Of a DNA stretch of 64,000 nt, positions 9,125 to 17,244 are shown piece by piece (positions within the stretch are counted from its first letter, which is position 1; the number at the start of each line of letters is the position of its first letter). The position numbers were made by a program, and so were the translations under genes. Source of the DNA: Mimachlamys varia (taxonomy: Eukaryota > Mollusca > Bivalvia > Pectinida > Pectinidae); the NCBI GenBank assembly GCA_947623455.1, contig OX392534.1, forward strand, positions 35,531,426 to 35,595,425. The letters are read 5' to 3'. The notes under the pieces were generated by a model that worked only from the letters and a program-made list of their open reading frames with translations, made no database searches and was not told the origin of the DNA.

Positions 9125-11653
9125 ATGTCGTCTAGTCTTCGTAGGTGTTCGGCGTATGGGTGCTCGCATTTCCTTGAGGACGGCGACCCCCATGACGCCT
9201 GTTCCATTTGTCGTCCTTGTTCTGGGGAGGCCCCATGTGACTTATGTTCTCAGGTCCCCTCTCAGAACAAGGAATTTTGTGTTCCTAAGCTTCCCTTACC
9301 CTCTCGTAAGAGGGGTGTGTCAGGGAAGCGAGGGAGACCGAGGGGTAAGGCTGCTGCTTGTTCTAAGGAACCTGTCAGCTCCTTCCCTTCACCTGTCACG
9401 GAGACCCTCGCCTCGGCGATCCCGTCTTCGGGACAGGAGGTGGTCCCTCCTGTCCAGGTTCGACCTGGAGTAGGGGAGGGACAGCCTGACCCTAGTTTGC
9501 CTTATACTAGGGTCGAATTGGCCGGTACCTCCCGTAAGCTTTCGTGCTTGCCCTTGGGTAGGGAGATACGGCCGCCGGTCATCGACTCTGTCGTTGACCC
9601 CGGCGTCCCAGGTGGTGTTGGGGTTGGGGATTGTGTTGGTGCCGGGCTTCTCCCTTCGGGGTCAGGTCCCGGTGGTGACTCTGCCATTGCTTCGGCAATG
9701 TCTGGTCCCTCCGGGGGGAGTGCAGCGCAGCGCTCTTTCCCCAGCACCTTCACTGGTCCAGGTTTTCCCCCCGGTCAAGTGTCCTATCCCGACCCTGTTG
9801 GGTCTGGTTCTGGTTTTCAGTTGACAGGGGAGCCGGGAGTTCCTACTTCCGGTTATGGATTTCCTGGACAGTCGGCCGGTTCCCGGCCTTCTATGTCCCC
9901 TGGTTTTGGGTATACGGGTGCCTGCGGTCACCCAACCCTGAGCCACCCAATCCAGCCTGCGACTGGTTTTGGGTTTCCCCAGCTTCCCGGCAGCTATGGG
10001 CAGGGCCCATACATGTCCGGGTGTCCACCTGGGGGGAGTGGCGGTCCATCCATGGCTTTCGGCCAGGGTGGCCAACCCCAGCCTCAGGCAGGCCAATTCG
10101 GTCACTTTTGGGGTCACTCCCAGCCCGCGGGACCGCCCCTATTTCCCCCGGGTTATGGGGTTAACCCCATGGCTTATCCCTTGTGGAATCCATGGGGTAT
10201 GGTCTCTCCCTCACGGAGACGTGTTCGCAGTGGGAACGTTGTCCCCCCCCAACGTTCTGCTGCTTTGGGGGCCCCTCTGGCCGGTCCTAGGAAGGTTCGT
10301 CGGACCTTCAGGACTTCTGTGTCTCGCACAGTCCCTCCTGTCTCCGGGTCCAGGGTTGGGGTTTCGGCTTCTAAGCCAAAACCCCCAGCCACGGCGTTTA
10401 GGCCTGCTACTCCTAAACGTCGTCTGGTGAGCATCCCCGGGGATAATTCCCTGGAGTTGGCACCTCTGGCTGGCCCATTTCCTTCCCTCTCGGACACGGA
10501 TCCCCGTGCCGAGGCGGAGGATATGGACTTTGAGGACGCGGGCTCGGCAGAGGAGCCTGACGTTATTCACCTGTCCCCTGGTTGCTCAGAAATCGACCCC
10601 GGTTATTCCGAGGACGATCCTCTTGAGGAAGAGGATGATGAGGTCCAGGGAGATGGTGTCTCCGAGGCTGCTGAGGCTGAGGCCCAGCAAGTGCTTTCTG
10701 GCATGCGTGCCCTGCGGGCTGACGTTGCCAGGATTCTCGGGGAGCAGGTCTGCCCACCACCTGCAGTTTCGTCGGCTCCGGAGTCCACTACCCTCTTGGG
10801 ATCTTTGGTGGCTCCACGAGCGTCTGCTCAGTCAGACCGCTCACTGCCAGAAGGCACTATTGTGTCTTCAGCCCTGGCCACTGCCCAGAGGCGGGTGACG
10901 GAGAAGAACTCTTCGTCCACCCGTGCTCCTGGGTTTGCCGGGTTGCAGCTCAGCGTTGGCGATTTGTCTGAGGTTCGCCCTAACGACTACGCCACGCATG
11001 ATGGGTCGCTTGCCCCCCAACCAGCTAGGCTGGAATTGAGGGAGCTGTCTTCCTGGCCCGGCAAGTCAGTGGACCAGGTGGTGTTCGGGCCCAAGGAACA
11101 CCACAAGATGGAGAGATTGCTGCGTCTCTCCATCCAGATTCTGTCTTATATAGACTTCCTAACGGTATGTCTATATAGGGTATCCGACTTGCCTGAGGGT
11201 CGTATATCCGAGACGGAACAGGCCGACATTCAGGACAGAGTCACATCTGTACTGAACGGGGCATTGAGGGCATTGGCAGCTCTTCAGGTCTCCTCGCTCT
11301 CAAATGTCTTGCTCGCTAGGCGTTTTTCTGTTTTGAAAAACCGTCCTATCGAGGAGCCTTACCGTTCCCGGTTGTTGACTGCCCCCTTCTCGGGCCCCAC
11401 TCTATTTGGGGGGGCTTTGCCTTCTGTTCAGAAGGACCTGAAGGAGGACTCCGTCGCCTCCGCACTTCTGGTAAAGAGGATTACGTCGGAGAGGGCCAGT
11501 GCCTCGCAGGGGTCCGCGCCCCCCAAGAAGAAGCCTAAGACTTCTGCTTCACAGTCATCTGTAACGCAGAAATCTAAGGCTCCCTTCAAGGGCAACAAGG
11601 GGAAGGGTAAGAAGGGTAAGAACCCTCCTGGGGGTAAGAAGAAGGGTTCCTGA
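9125..11653 (+). CDS. DIRS ORF1, gag-like protein
   Basis: 842 codons, ATG at 9125, stop TGA at 11651-11653. The N-terminus has a compact Cys/His cluster (C8, C13, H15, H23, C26, C29, C32, C38, C41), which fits a zinc-binding module. Residues of about 165-380 are very rich in Gly, Pro and Ser. Residues of about 455-510 are strongly acidic, including EEEDDE. The last 40 or so residues are lysine-rich (PPKKKPK, GKGKKGK, GGKKKGS), suggesting nucleic-acid binding and nuclear targeting. Position directly upstream of the RT frame and the basic tail fit the putative capsid-like ORF1 of DIRS elements, whose sequence is poorly conserved, so the assignment rests mostly on location and composition. The frame ends TCC TGA C, and a +1 shift there leads into ORF2. 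Several long antisense and alternative frames here are shadows of its GC bias. Confidence 0.85.
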   Translation: MSSSLRRCSAYGCSHFLEDGDPHDACSICRPCSGEAPCDLCSQVPSQNKEFCVPKLPLPSRKRGVSGKRGRPRGKAAACSKEPVSSFPSPVTETLASAIPSSGQEVVPPVQVRPGVGEGQPDPSLPYTRVELAGTSRKLSCLPLGREIRPPVIDSVVDPGVPGGVGVGDCVGAGLLPSGSGPGGDSAIASAMSGPSGGSAAQRSFPSTFTGPGFPPGQVSYPDPVGSGSGFQLTGEPGVPTSGYGFPGQSAGSRPSMSPGFGYTGACGHPTLSHPIQPATGFGFPQLPGSYGQGPYMSGCPPGGSGGPSMAFGQGGQPQPQAGQFGHFWGHSQPAGPPLFPPGYGVNPMAYPLWNPWGMVSPSRRRVRSGNVVPPQRSAALGAPLAGPRKVRRTFRTSVSRTVPPVSGSRVGVSASKPKPPATAFRPATPKRRLVSIPGDNSLELAPLAGPFPSLSDTDPRAEAEDMDFEDAGSAEEPDVIHLSPGCSEIDPGYSEDDPLEEEDDEVQGDGVSEAAEAEAQQVLSGMRALRADVARILGEQVCPPPAVSSAPESTTLLGSLVAPRASAQSDRSLPEGTIVSSALATAQRRVTEKNSSSTRAPGFAGLQLSVGDLSEVRPNDYATHDGSLAPQPARLELRELSSWPGKSVDQVVFGPKEHHKMERLLRLSIQILSYIDFLTVCLYRVSDLPEGRISETEQADIQDRVTSVLNGALRALAALQVSSLSNVLLARRFSVLKNRPIEEPYRSRLLTAPFSGPTLFGGALPSVQKDLKEDSVASALLVKRITSERASASQGSAPPKKKPKTSASQSSVTQKSKAPFKGNKGKGKKGKNPPGGKKKGS

Positions 11654-11654
11654 C
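11648..11654 (+). promoter_or_regulatory. Candidate +1 frameshift site (TCC TGA C)
   Basis: The last sense codon and stop of ORF1 are TCC (11648-11650) and TGA (11651-11653). This pair is the one used for programmed +1 frameshifting in ornithine decarboxylase antizyme mRNAs. Skipping one base gives TCC GAC, continuing as D-S-F-S-S-V-A-G in exactly the ORF2 frame. ORF2 has no ATG before 12003, which supports a recoding link. A hairpin with a 9-bp stem and 4-nt loop (CGGGAAGAG / CTCTTCCCG, 11691-11712) lies 37 nt downstream of the TGA, farther than typical stimulators. Function is inferred and untested. Confidence 0.45.
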
Positions 11655-13853
11655 TCCTTTTCCTCCGTGGCCGGGGCAGTCGTGTCGGGTCGGGAAGAGC
11701 TCGCTCTTCCCGTCTCAGATTCGGTTCCATCTCCCGCAGGCTCCGTCTCCGAGTCCATAGACGATTCACTTGCCTGGCAAGGTCTCGATCTGCCTCGGCC
11801 AGACATTCCTGTAGGGGGTCGTCTGTCTGCTTTCCTTCCAGAATGGAAGGGAATTACGGAAGACTCTTTGGCTCTGTCCGTGGTCTCGGAGGGGTTGGGT
11901 ATTCCATTGGTGGAAGAACCCACGCTGTCAGCAGAACCTATTTTCTTTCCTCCTCCGGGGGATCGAGAGAAGGCTCTTGCCCTCCAGGAGGAAGTAGGGA
12001 CCATGCTCTCCAAGGGCGCGGTCGAGGAGGTCCCTTTGGTGGGGTGCTCCCCCGGCTTCTACTCCAGAATGTTTCTGGTTCGGAAGAAGTCGGGTGCGTG
12101 GCGTCCCATCATCGATCTAAGTGCCTTCAACAGACACGTAGATTCTCCTCACTTCAAGATGGAGACTCCTCGGGGCATTATTGCCTCCGTGAGAGACGGA
12201 ATGTGGGCAACTTCAGTAGATCTGAAGGATGCTTACTTCCATATCCCCATCAAGAAGTCGGCACGAAAGTACCTCCGTTTCACTTGCAACGGCAGGGTCT
12301 TTCAGTTCCGGGCCATGCCTTTCGGGCTCACGACTGCACCTTTGGTATTCACCAAGCTGCTGCAGGTGGTCGTGGGATTCCTGCACTCCCGCGGAATAGA
12401 TGTTCACATCTATTTCGACGATTCCCTCATGCTCCACCTCGTGAGGGAATCTTTGGTGCAGGATACCCGTTTGGTTCTGAAAATCTTACTGAAAGTCGGC
12501 TTCATCCCCTCCAGAGAGAAGTCAGAGATAATCCCTTCTCAGGACTTTGTGTTCCTGGGGAATCGTTTCAATACGATTCAGGGCATAGCCCTTCCACCTC
12601 TGGAGAAGTTCGAGAAGGCCAGGGCTATGGCTCTGACCTTCATCGGATGGTCACAGGTCCAGGTACGCTGGTTTCTCAGTTTTCTGGGTTATCTCAACTC
12701 CCTGGCAGATGTGGTACCCTTGGGGAGACTCCACATCAGACCCCTTCAGATGTTTCTCCTGTCCAACTGGGTTCCCTCGTCGAGGGATTGGGAAGCTTTC
12801 ATTCCTCTGAACCAGTCGGTCAAGGAGTTTGCTCGATGGTGGACCATTCGGGACAACGTCCTCCGTGGGGTTTCTCTGTCCAAGCCTTCTCCCACCATGA
12901 CCCTGTACACGGATGCTTCCATGACGGGTTGGGGAGCTTACCTCGACGGGCATGCCCGGTCGGGGGAGTGGTCTGGGGAACAGCTCTCAGAACACATCAA
13001 TGTGTTAGAGATGAGGGCTGTTCTATTGGCTCTGCAGTCTCTTCGGGAGATCCTGCATTCCAAGGTGGTTTGTGTGGCTACGGACAACTCCACAGTTGTC
13101 GCGTATCTGGAGAGACAGGGGGGCACCAGGTCTCACACCTTGTGTGCCCTCGCTATCCGAGTTCTTCTTCTCTGTCAGGAGATGCAACTGACTATTCTAG
13201 TCAAGCATCTTCCAGGCAAGCTGAATATTCTCGCCGATACTCTCTCCAGGTGCCGCCAGCCGGTCTTAACAGAATGGCAGCTGGATCCCTTGATTTTCAA
13301 GGGAATTTGTCAGGTATGGGACAGGCCTCATGTAGACCTATTCGCCACATCCCTGAACAGTCAGCTACCAACCTTTGTTTCACCGGTTCCAGATCCGAGG
13401 GCTTGGGCCGTGGACGCTCTTTCTCTGGATTGGGAGGGAATGCAGGCCTACGCGTTCCCTCCATTCAATCTGGTGGGCAGGGTGCTACAGAAGTTTCGGG
13501 AGCATCACCATTGCTCCCTCCTTCTGATAGCCCCTCTGTGGCCGAGGCAGCCATGGTTTCCGGCGTTGTTGTCGTTGGTAGTGGAAGAACCTCTGGCTCT
13601 TCCTCTCAAGCACAACCTCCTCAGGCAGCCTCGGTCCAGGACGATGCACTCTCGTCCCGAGATCCTCCACCTTCACGCGTGGAGGCTATCACTGGAGGCC
13701 TCGCTCAGGCGGGATTTTCTCGGGAGGTGTCAGATCGCATCGCTAGATCGATCCGGTCTTCCTCGTCTGTCGTATACCAGTCGCGGTGGAAAATCTTCTG
13801 CGATTGGTGTATCGGCAGGGAGGCTAATCCGATCGAGGCCTCTGTCCAGCTAA
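11652..13853 (+). CDS. DIRS ORF2: reverse transcriptase, RNase H, methyltransferase-like
   Basis: The frame is open from 11565 to the stop at 13851-13853 and contains no ATG until 12003. The start given assumes a +1 shift from ORF1. Residue numbers here count from the GTG at 11667. RT: finger motif RKKSGAWRPIIDLSAFN (about 140), catalytic VDLKDAYFHIPI (D185), and YFDD at 249-252, with the usual position 2 of YxDD occupied by F. RNase H: YTDAS (D416), LEMRA (E448), ATDNSTVVAYL (D473), KHLPGKLNILADTLSR (H514, D524). A conserved DIRS1-group region follows: VDLFAT (D557) to YAFPPFNL (597-600), usually compared with phage Dam methyltransferases. All catalytic positions are present. It would copy element RNA into DNA. 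The 3' 301 nt overlap the recombinase frame. Expression could alternatively start at ATG 12003, which would keep the RT core. Confidence 0.9.
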   Translation, partial: DSFSSVAGAVVSGREELALPVSDSVPSPAGSVSESIDDSLAWQGLDLPRPDIPVGGRLSAFLPEWKGITEDSLALSVVSEGLGIPLVEEPTLSAEPIFFPPPGDREKALALQEEVGTMLSKGAVEEVPLVGCSPGFYSRMFLVRKKSGAWRPIIDLSAFNRHVDSPHFKMETPRGIIASVRDGMWATSVDLKDAYFHIPIKKSARKYLRFTCNGRVFQFRAMPFGLTTAPLVFTKLLQVVVGFLHSRGIDVHIYFDDSLMLHLVRESLVQDTRLVLKILLKVGFIPSREKSEIIPSQDFVFLGNRFNTIQGIALPPLEKFEKARAMALTFIGWSQVQVRWFLSFLGYLNSLADVVPLGRLHIRPLQMFLLSNWVPSSRDWEAFIPLNQSVKEFARWWTIRDNVLRGVSLSKPSPTMTLYTDASMTGWGAYLDGHARSGEWSGEQLSEHINVLEMRAVLLALQSLREILHSKVVCVATDNSTVVAYLERQGGTRSHTLCALAIRVLLLCQEMQLTILVKHLPGKLNILADTLSRCRQPVLTEWQLDPLIFKGICQVWDRPHVDLFATSLNSQLPTFVSPVPDPRAWAVDALSLDWEGMQAYAFPPFNLVGRVLQKFREHHHCSLLLIAPLWPRQPWFPALLSLVVEEPLALPLKHNLLRQPRSRTMHSRPEILHLHAWRLSLEASLRRDFLGRCQIASLDRSGLPRLSYTSRGGKSSAIGVSAGRLIRSRPLSS

Positions 13854-14752
13854 TCGCGGATTTCCTTTTATGGTTATTCCGTGATAAGGGCCTAGCTCCC
13901 GGTACTATAGCAGGCTATCGGTCTGCCATAGCGGGGGTCCTCGCCTTTCACGGTAGATCAGATATAGGTTCTTCCCTGTCTCTATCTGCTCTGATTAGGG
14001 GTTTTGGACTGGCTAGGCCTAGAACTAGGCAGTTGGCCCCGCAATGGAACCTGGCATTAGTACTTGATTCCCTCTTGCGGTCGCCTTATGAGCCTATGGG
14101 TAACGCGTCCTTGAAATGGGTCACATTCAAGGCAGTTTTCCTGGTGGCTCTTGCGTCGGGGCGTAGAAGGAGTGAGATCCATGCTTTGTCTTCTCTCCCT
14201 TCATGCTTGCGCTGGGCAAGGGACCATTCTTCAGTGACCTTGGTTACTGATCCTTCCTTCATGGCTAAGAATCAGGTCCCTTCCTTTTCGCCCGAACCCA
14301 TCAAGATACCATCCTTACCTTCAGTAGCTGGTACTGACGAGCTAGATAAGCTTCTGTGTCCCTGTCGGGCTCTTCGGTTTTACCTTGATAAAACCAGGGG
14401 GGGGCGGGGTTCTCGTTCCCGGCTTTTCCTGCCCATTAAGCAGGGTCAGCAGGATATCTCTGCTCAGTCAGTATCTAGGTGGATATGTCAAGTCATCAAG
14501 TATGCCTATGAGCATTCTGACGATGAGGTTAGGGCTCATTTTAAGGTTAGAGCCCATGAGGTTAGGGCCCTTGCTTCTTCCTGGGCTCTCCTCAATGGGG
14601 CTCCTTTCCAGGAGGTTATGTCTGCTGCCTTTTGGCGAGGCAGGAATACCTTCTCGGACTTCTATTTGAGGTCCCTGGCATCCCATTCTGATGGGCTGTA
14701 TTCACTGGGTCCACTGGTGGTGGCACAGTCTGTGGCTATGCCCCCCCAATAG
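13553..14752 (+). CDS. DIRS ORF3: tyrosine recombinase (YR)
   Basis: 399 codons from ATG 13553 (context GCAGCCATGG, a strong Kozak match) to the TAG at 14750-14752. The frame itself is open back to ATG 11843, but everything upstream lies antiphase within the RT and is judged a shadow. The catalytic set of phage-integrase-type recombinases is visible: Arg in ALASGRRRSEIHAL (14162 onward), His and Arg in HEVRALASSWA (14555 and 14564), Trp of AFWRGRNT (14633) and the nucleophile Tyr of FSDFYLRS (14663). An N-terminal SAM-like core-binding part, YQSRWKIFCDWC...LIADFLLWLF, precedes it. The enzyme would insert the circular DNA intermediate without target duplication. It overlaps ORF2 by 301 nt in the -1 frame relative to it, so it may start at its own ATG, by reinitiation or by -1 shifting. 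Confidence 0.92.
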   Translation: MVSGVVVVGSGRTSGSSSQAQPPQAASVQDDALSSRDPPPSRVEAITGGLAQAGFSREVSDRIARSIRSSSSVVYQSRWKIFCDWCIGREANPIEASVQLIADFLLWLFRDKGLAPGTIAGYRSAIAGVLAFHGRSDIGSSLSLSALIRGFGLARPRTRQLAPQWNLALVLDSLLRSPYEPMGNASLKWVTFKAVFLVALASGRRRSEIHALSSLPSCLRWARDHSSVTLVTDPSFMAKNQVPSFSPEPIKIPSLPSVAGTDELDKLLCPCRALRFYLDKTRGGRGSRSRLFLPIKQGQQDISAQSVSRWICQVIKYAYEHSDDEVRAHFKVRAHEVRALASSWALLNGAPFQEVMSAAFWRGRNTFSDFYLRSLASHSDGLYSLGPLVVAQSVAMPPQ

Positions 14753-14964
14753 GCTCTTTCCCCTTTATGCGGCACGGCAGTCAGTGGTACACCACTTCCT
14801 CTCACGGGGAGGGTTTTTCCTTTGAATTATCCTCCTCTTTCATTGGGATTATTTCTTGGGGGTTCCCTTTTGGCCTCTCATTCCCTGAAATTTGGTGAGT
14901 CTGGTCGCCACATCAGCCGTGAGTCTTCCTGGACTTGGAGCTTCCACTGCGGTAAGACGAATTC
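14753..14964 (+). other. DIRS 3' non-coding region
   Basis: Short non-coding spacer between the recombinase stop and the internal complementary region. No polyadenylation signal stands out. Confidence 0.5.
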
Positions 14965-15056
14965 GCATACTAAAGTTATGGTAATTATTACTGAAATGAA
15001 ATTGAGGTTTTTCAAGTAAAACCAATTTTCATGAGGTAATACTTACCATAACTTTA
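14965..15056 (-). repeat. DIRS internal complementary region (ICR)
   Basis: Positions 14965-15001 are the exact reverse complement of the left extremity (8544-8580). Positions 14999-15056 are the exact reverse complement of the right extremity (15258-15315). The halves share AAA at 14999-15001, matching TTT at both ends of the element. In the replication model for DIRS elements the ICR bridges the two ends of the transcript so that a single-stranded circle can be closed. The intact overlap fixes the element boundaries to within the three shared bases. Confidence 0.93.
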
Positions 15057-15130
15057 TGGAGTCCCACCCTTATATTCCTCCCCATATCTCCTCGTCCAAC
15101 AGCCTTTTATTAAGGCGCCATGTCAGTTTC

Positions 15131-15271
15131 GAGGAAGTAAGTACGCTGTGCGTTTTCGGCGTGCATGTGCGGGGTACGTCAGGGTATGAGGGCGGGGATA
15201 TTTGAATCTTTTGTTTTGGGGCTACAAAGATGGGTGTAGGTCTTGATCATTGCATACTAAAGTTATGGTAA
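15131..15271 (-). repeat. DIRS right inverted terminal repeat
   Basis: 141 bp, a perfect reverse complement of 8561-8701, with no mismatch found by eye. A terminal extension, 15272-15315, is unique to the right end and is complementary to the right half of the ICR. Confidence 0.95.
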
Positions 15272-15315
15272 GTATTACCTCATGAAAATTGGTTTTACTT
15301 GAAAAACCTCAATTT

Positions 15316-15734
15316 TAACCCAGTCAAGTATTAATTAATTACCAGAAACCCTTTTTCTAAATTTCTTCAATTCTATATTGATTTTGTTAAGATTTAACCC
15401 AATGTAGACAGCCTTTTGCATTGTAAATATATTGAAAAGAAAATATTTACATAACAAAATTAATTTCTTTGTTTTCAACCTTACATTATATTTATGACCT
15501 TTCCTGAGTTACTTGGCTTTATTACAAACAGAAGTACTAGCTACATTCTTTGTACTATCTTCCCTCCACTCCCCTTCTTACATTTACCGTTTCTATTGTT
15601 CCATCTATCTCTGCTAATTCAACCAATTAGCGTGGACTGTAATACTGTCTACATGCAGTATGTAATCACCTCCCAGGGCTAATCAACACTGATTCTATCA
15701 GCCACCAACCTGTGTGTAAGAACAATCACAGCAT
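15316..15734. other. Non-coding right flank of the retrotransposon
   Basis: AT-rich host sequence with no gene or repeat seen. Confidence 0.5.
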
Positions 15735-15930
15735 TGGTGTGGGAGTTAGGGTTGAAGTTGTGGAGGGATGTGTTGGGGAGGGTGAGGGATGTGTTGGGGG
15801 AGGGATGTGTTAGGGGGGGGGGAGAGATGTGTTGGGGGGAGGGGGAGGGATGTGCTGGGGGGAGGGGGAGGGATGTGTTGGGGGAGGGGGGAGGGATGTG
15901 TTGGGGGAGGGGGGGGAGGAGGAGGGATGC
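15735..15930. repeat. G-rich minisatellite
   Basis: About eight copies of an irregular 20-27-bp unit of the type GGGAGGGATGTGTTGGGGG, with variable G runs. All guanine runs are on the + strand, so G-quadruplexes are possible. Proline-rich minus-strand frames here are artefacts. Confidence 0.88.
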
Positions 15931-16024
15931 CCAAAATCAAACGTCAAAACTAAAGGCCCACAACTAAGCACAAAGGGTAATCTACATAACTTGTACTTGT
16001 CAAAAAATAGCAATAATAAACTTT

Positions 16025-16125
16025 CAATGTCAAAATCCAAGATGGCTCTCTGTTAGCCATTTTGTTTTTCTTATCAGTATAAGTCCCAAAATCTAAAGGA
16101 CAACAACTATAGGCACGAGTTGAAG
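16025..16125 (+). repeat. Dispersed repeat family 2, partial copy
   Basis: CCATTTTGTTTTTCTTATCA followed by TCCCAAAATCTAAAGGACAACAACTAT-type sequence parallels 38779-38830 (CCATTTTGTTTATCTGTTCA, then CCAAAAATCAAAAGG and ACAACTATGG). It is a fragment without the 3' part. Confidence 0.55.
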
Positions 16126-16142
16126 GGGAAGAGATTGCAAGC

Positions 16143-16341
16143 TTAAAGCTGACAATGCAAGTTAAAAAGCTTTTTTGTTGAGATTAAAAAAAAAATATGG
16201 CAAAGTTATATTTCAGAAAGCTTCTGAGATGCTCCCTAACAGGTTACTAAGGAGAGGCAGACATTTTTAGTTTTTGCCTTGCTTGGAAACGAGAGTCGGC
16301 CTCCCTGGGTATAAAAGGCACCCAGCCTGTCAAACCGGTTT
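16143..16341 (+). repeat. Foldback left arm
   Basis: Inverted partner of 17047-17244. TATAAAAGG at 16310-16318 faces right. Confidence 0.75.
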
Positions 16342-17046
16342 TTACATGAACACTGGCCGTGCAAAGTGCAACACACCTGCGGACACAACAGGTGACACTG
16401 GAGTTACAAAACTGGAATGACAAACACACACTTACCTTGAAGTTGAAGTTACATGAAGATGGTCACTCTCTCAGCCACCATCATAAATCGTGTGCCAAAG
16501 CAAAATGAAAAAAAATAAATAAAACTGAAAACACCCTAAATGTCCCTTCACCTATGTATACGTAATGGACATCGACATGTTGATTTTACATTCGGAAGCA
16601 GAGCGAAACGTTCCGAACTCGCTCCTAATACTACCTATAACACGCGAGCATAGTCTTGATTATGTAAAACACGTGCACGAACACATGCGAGTAAGGGGAA
16701 CTTAGGTCCTATTTTGATGGAAATAAATGGATGTCATAGCAATGTTCATCACACAGGAACTGATTACTATAACGGACATGCTCCAATTGAAAACCAAGGT
16801 AGGGTTATCAGTTGTCATTGTTGTACTTGTTTTTTTTCGCACGAATTTTGGTGTAATCAAATGTTGTTTTTTTTTATTTTGCTCATATTGTATAATATCG
16901 TTATAATAACACCTTCAATATCGATGTCAATGTTCTTCAGATACTGATCGAAAATATCGTAAAAAAACATCAGAAAGTATGTGTTGGCTAGCTATATAGG
17001 TCTATAGAAATAGAAGTGCGCCGTGCGGTTTCATCACAACAATGAG

Positions 17047-17244
17047 AACCGGTTTGACGGCCTGGGTGCCTTTTATACCCAAGGAAGCCGACTATCGTTA
17101 CCAAGCAAGGCAAAAACTAAAATGTCTGCCATTCCTTAGTAACCTGTAAGGGGGCATCTCAGAAGATTTCTAAAAATTTTATTTGGCCGGTTTTTTTTTT
17201 AAATATCAACAAGAAAGCTTTTTAACTTGCATTGTCAGCTTTAA
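17047..17244 (-). repeat. Foldback right arm
   Basis: Inverted partner of 16143-16341. The complementary CCTTTTATA at 17070-17078 faces left, into the interior. Confidence 0.75.

Larger units (their letters stand above)
8544..15315 (+). mobile_element. Full-length DIRS-like tyrosine-recombinase retrotransposon
   Basis: The element is about 6.77 kb. Its boundaries are set by the internal complementary region at 14965-15056. The left half of that region is the reverse complement of 8544-8580, and the right half is the reverse complement of 15258-15315. Inner inverted terminal repeats 8561-8701 and 15131-15271 are identical over 141 bp. Three uninterrupted ORFs follow in the order gag-like, RT/RNase H/methyltransferase-like, tyrosine recombinase. 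ITRs plus an ICR, and a region after RNase H with FPPF, are the marks of the DIRS1 group rather than Ngaro (split direct repeats) or PAT. Such elements insert via a recombinase, probably from a circular intermediate, so no target-site duplication is expected and none is seen. The body is clearly more GC-rich than the flanks. Identical ITRs and clean frames suggest a recent insertion. Confidence 0.95.
16143..17244. mobile_element. Foldback element with 200-bp inverted arms
   Basis: The left arm 16143-16341 and right arm 17047-17244 are inverted repeats of each other at roughly 80-85% by eye. Shared landmarks from outside in: TTAAAGCTGACAATGCAAGT, TTAAAAAGCTTT, CTTCTGAGATGC, GGTTACTAAGGA, TTTTTGCCTTGCTTGG, GGGTATAAAAGGCACCCAG, GTCAAACCGGTT. 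The 705-bp interior has no convincing frame. Each arm carries TATAAAAGG pointing into the interior. No target duplication is evident. It could be a large MITE/foldback transposon or an inverted duplication of a promoter. Confidence 0.65.

Noticed and set aside
9502..10570. Several antisense and alternative frames of 80-150 codons over ORF1
   Set aside because: They are shadows produced by the GC-rich ORF1 composition and have no domains.
11667..11669. GTG as the start of ORF2
   Set aside because: Non-ATG initiation at GTG is rare in animals and the frame stays open upstream to 11565. A +1 shift or the ATG at 12003 is more plausible.
11843..13552. Long ATG-started frame upstream of and continuous with the recombinase
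   Set aside because: It is antiphase to the RT frame and its sequence shows no domain. The recognisable recombinase begins after 13553.
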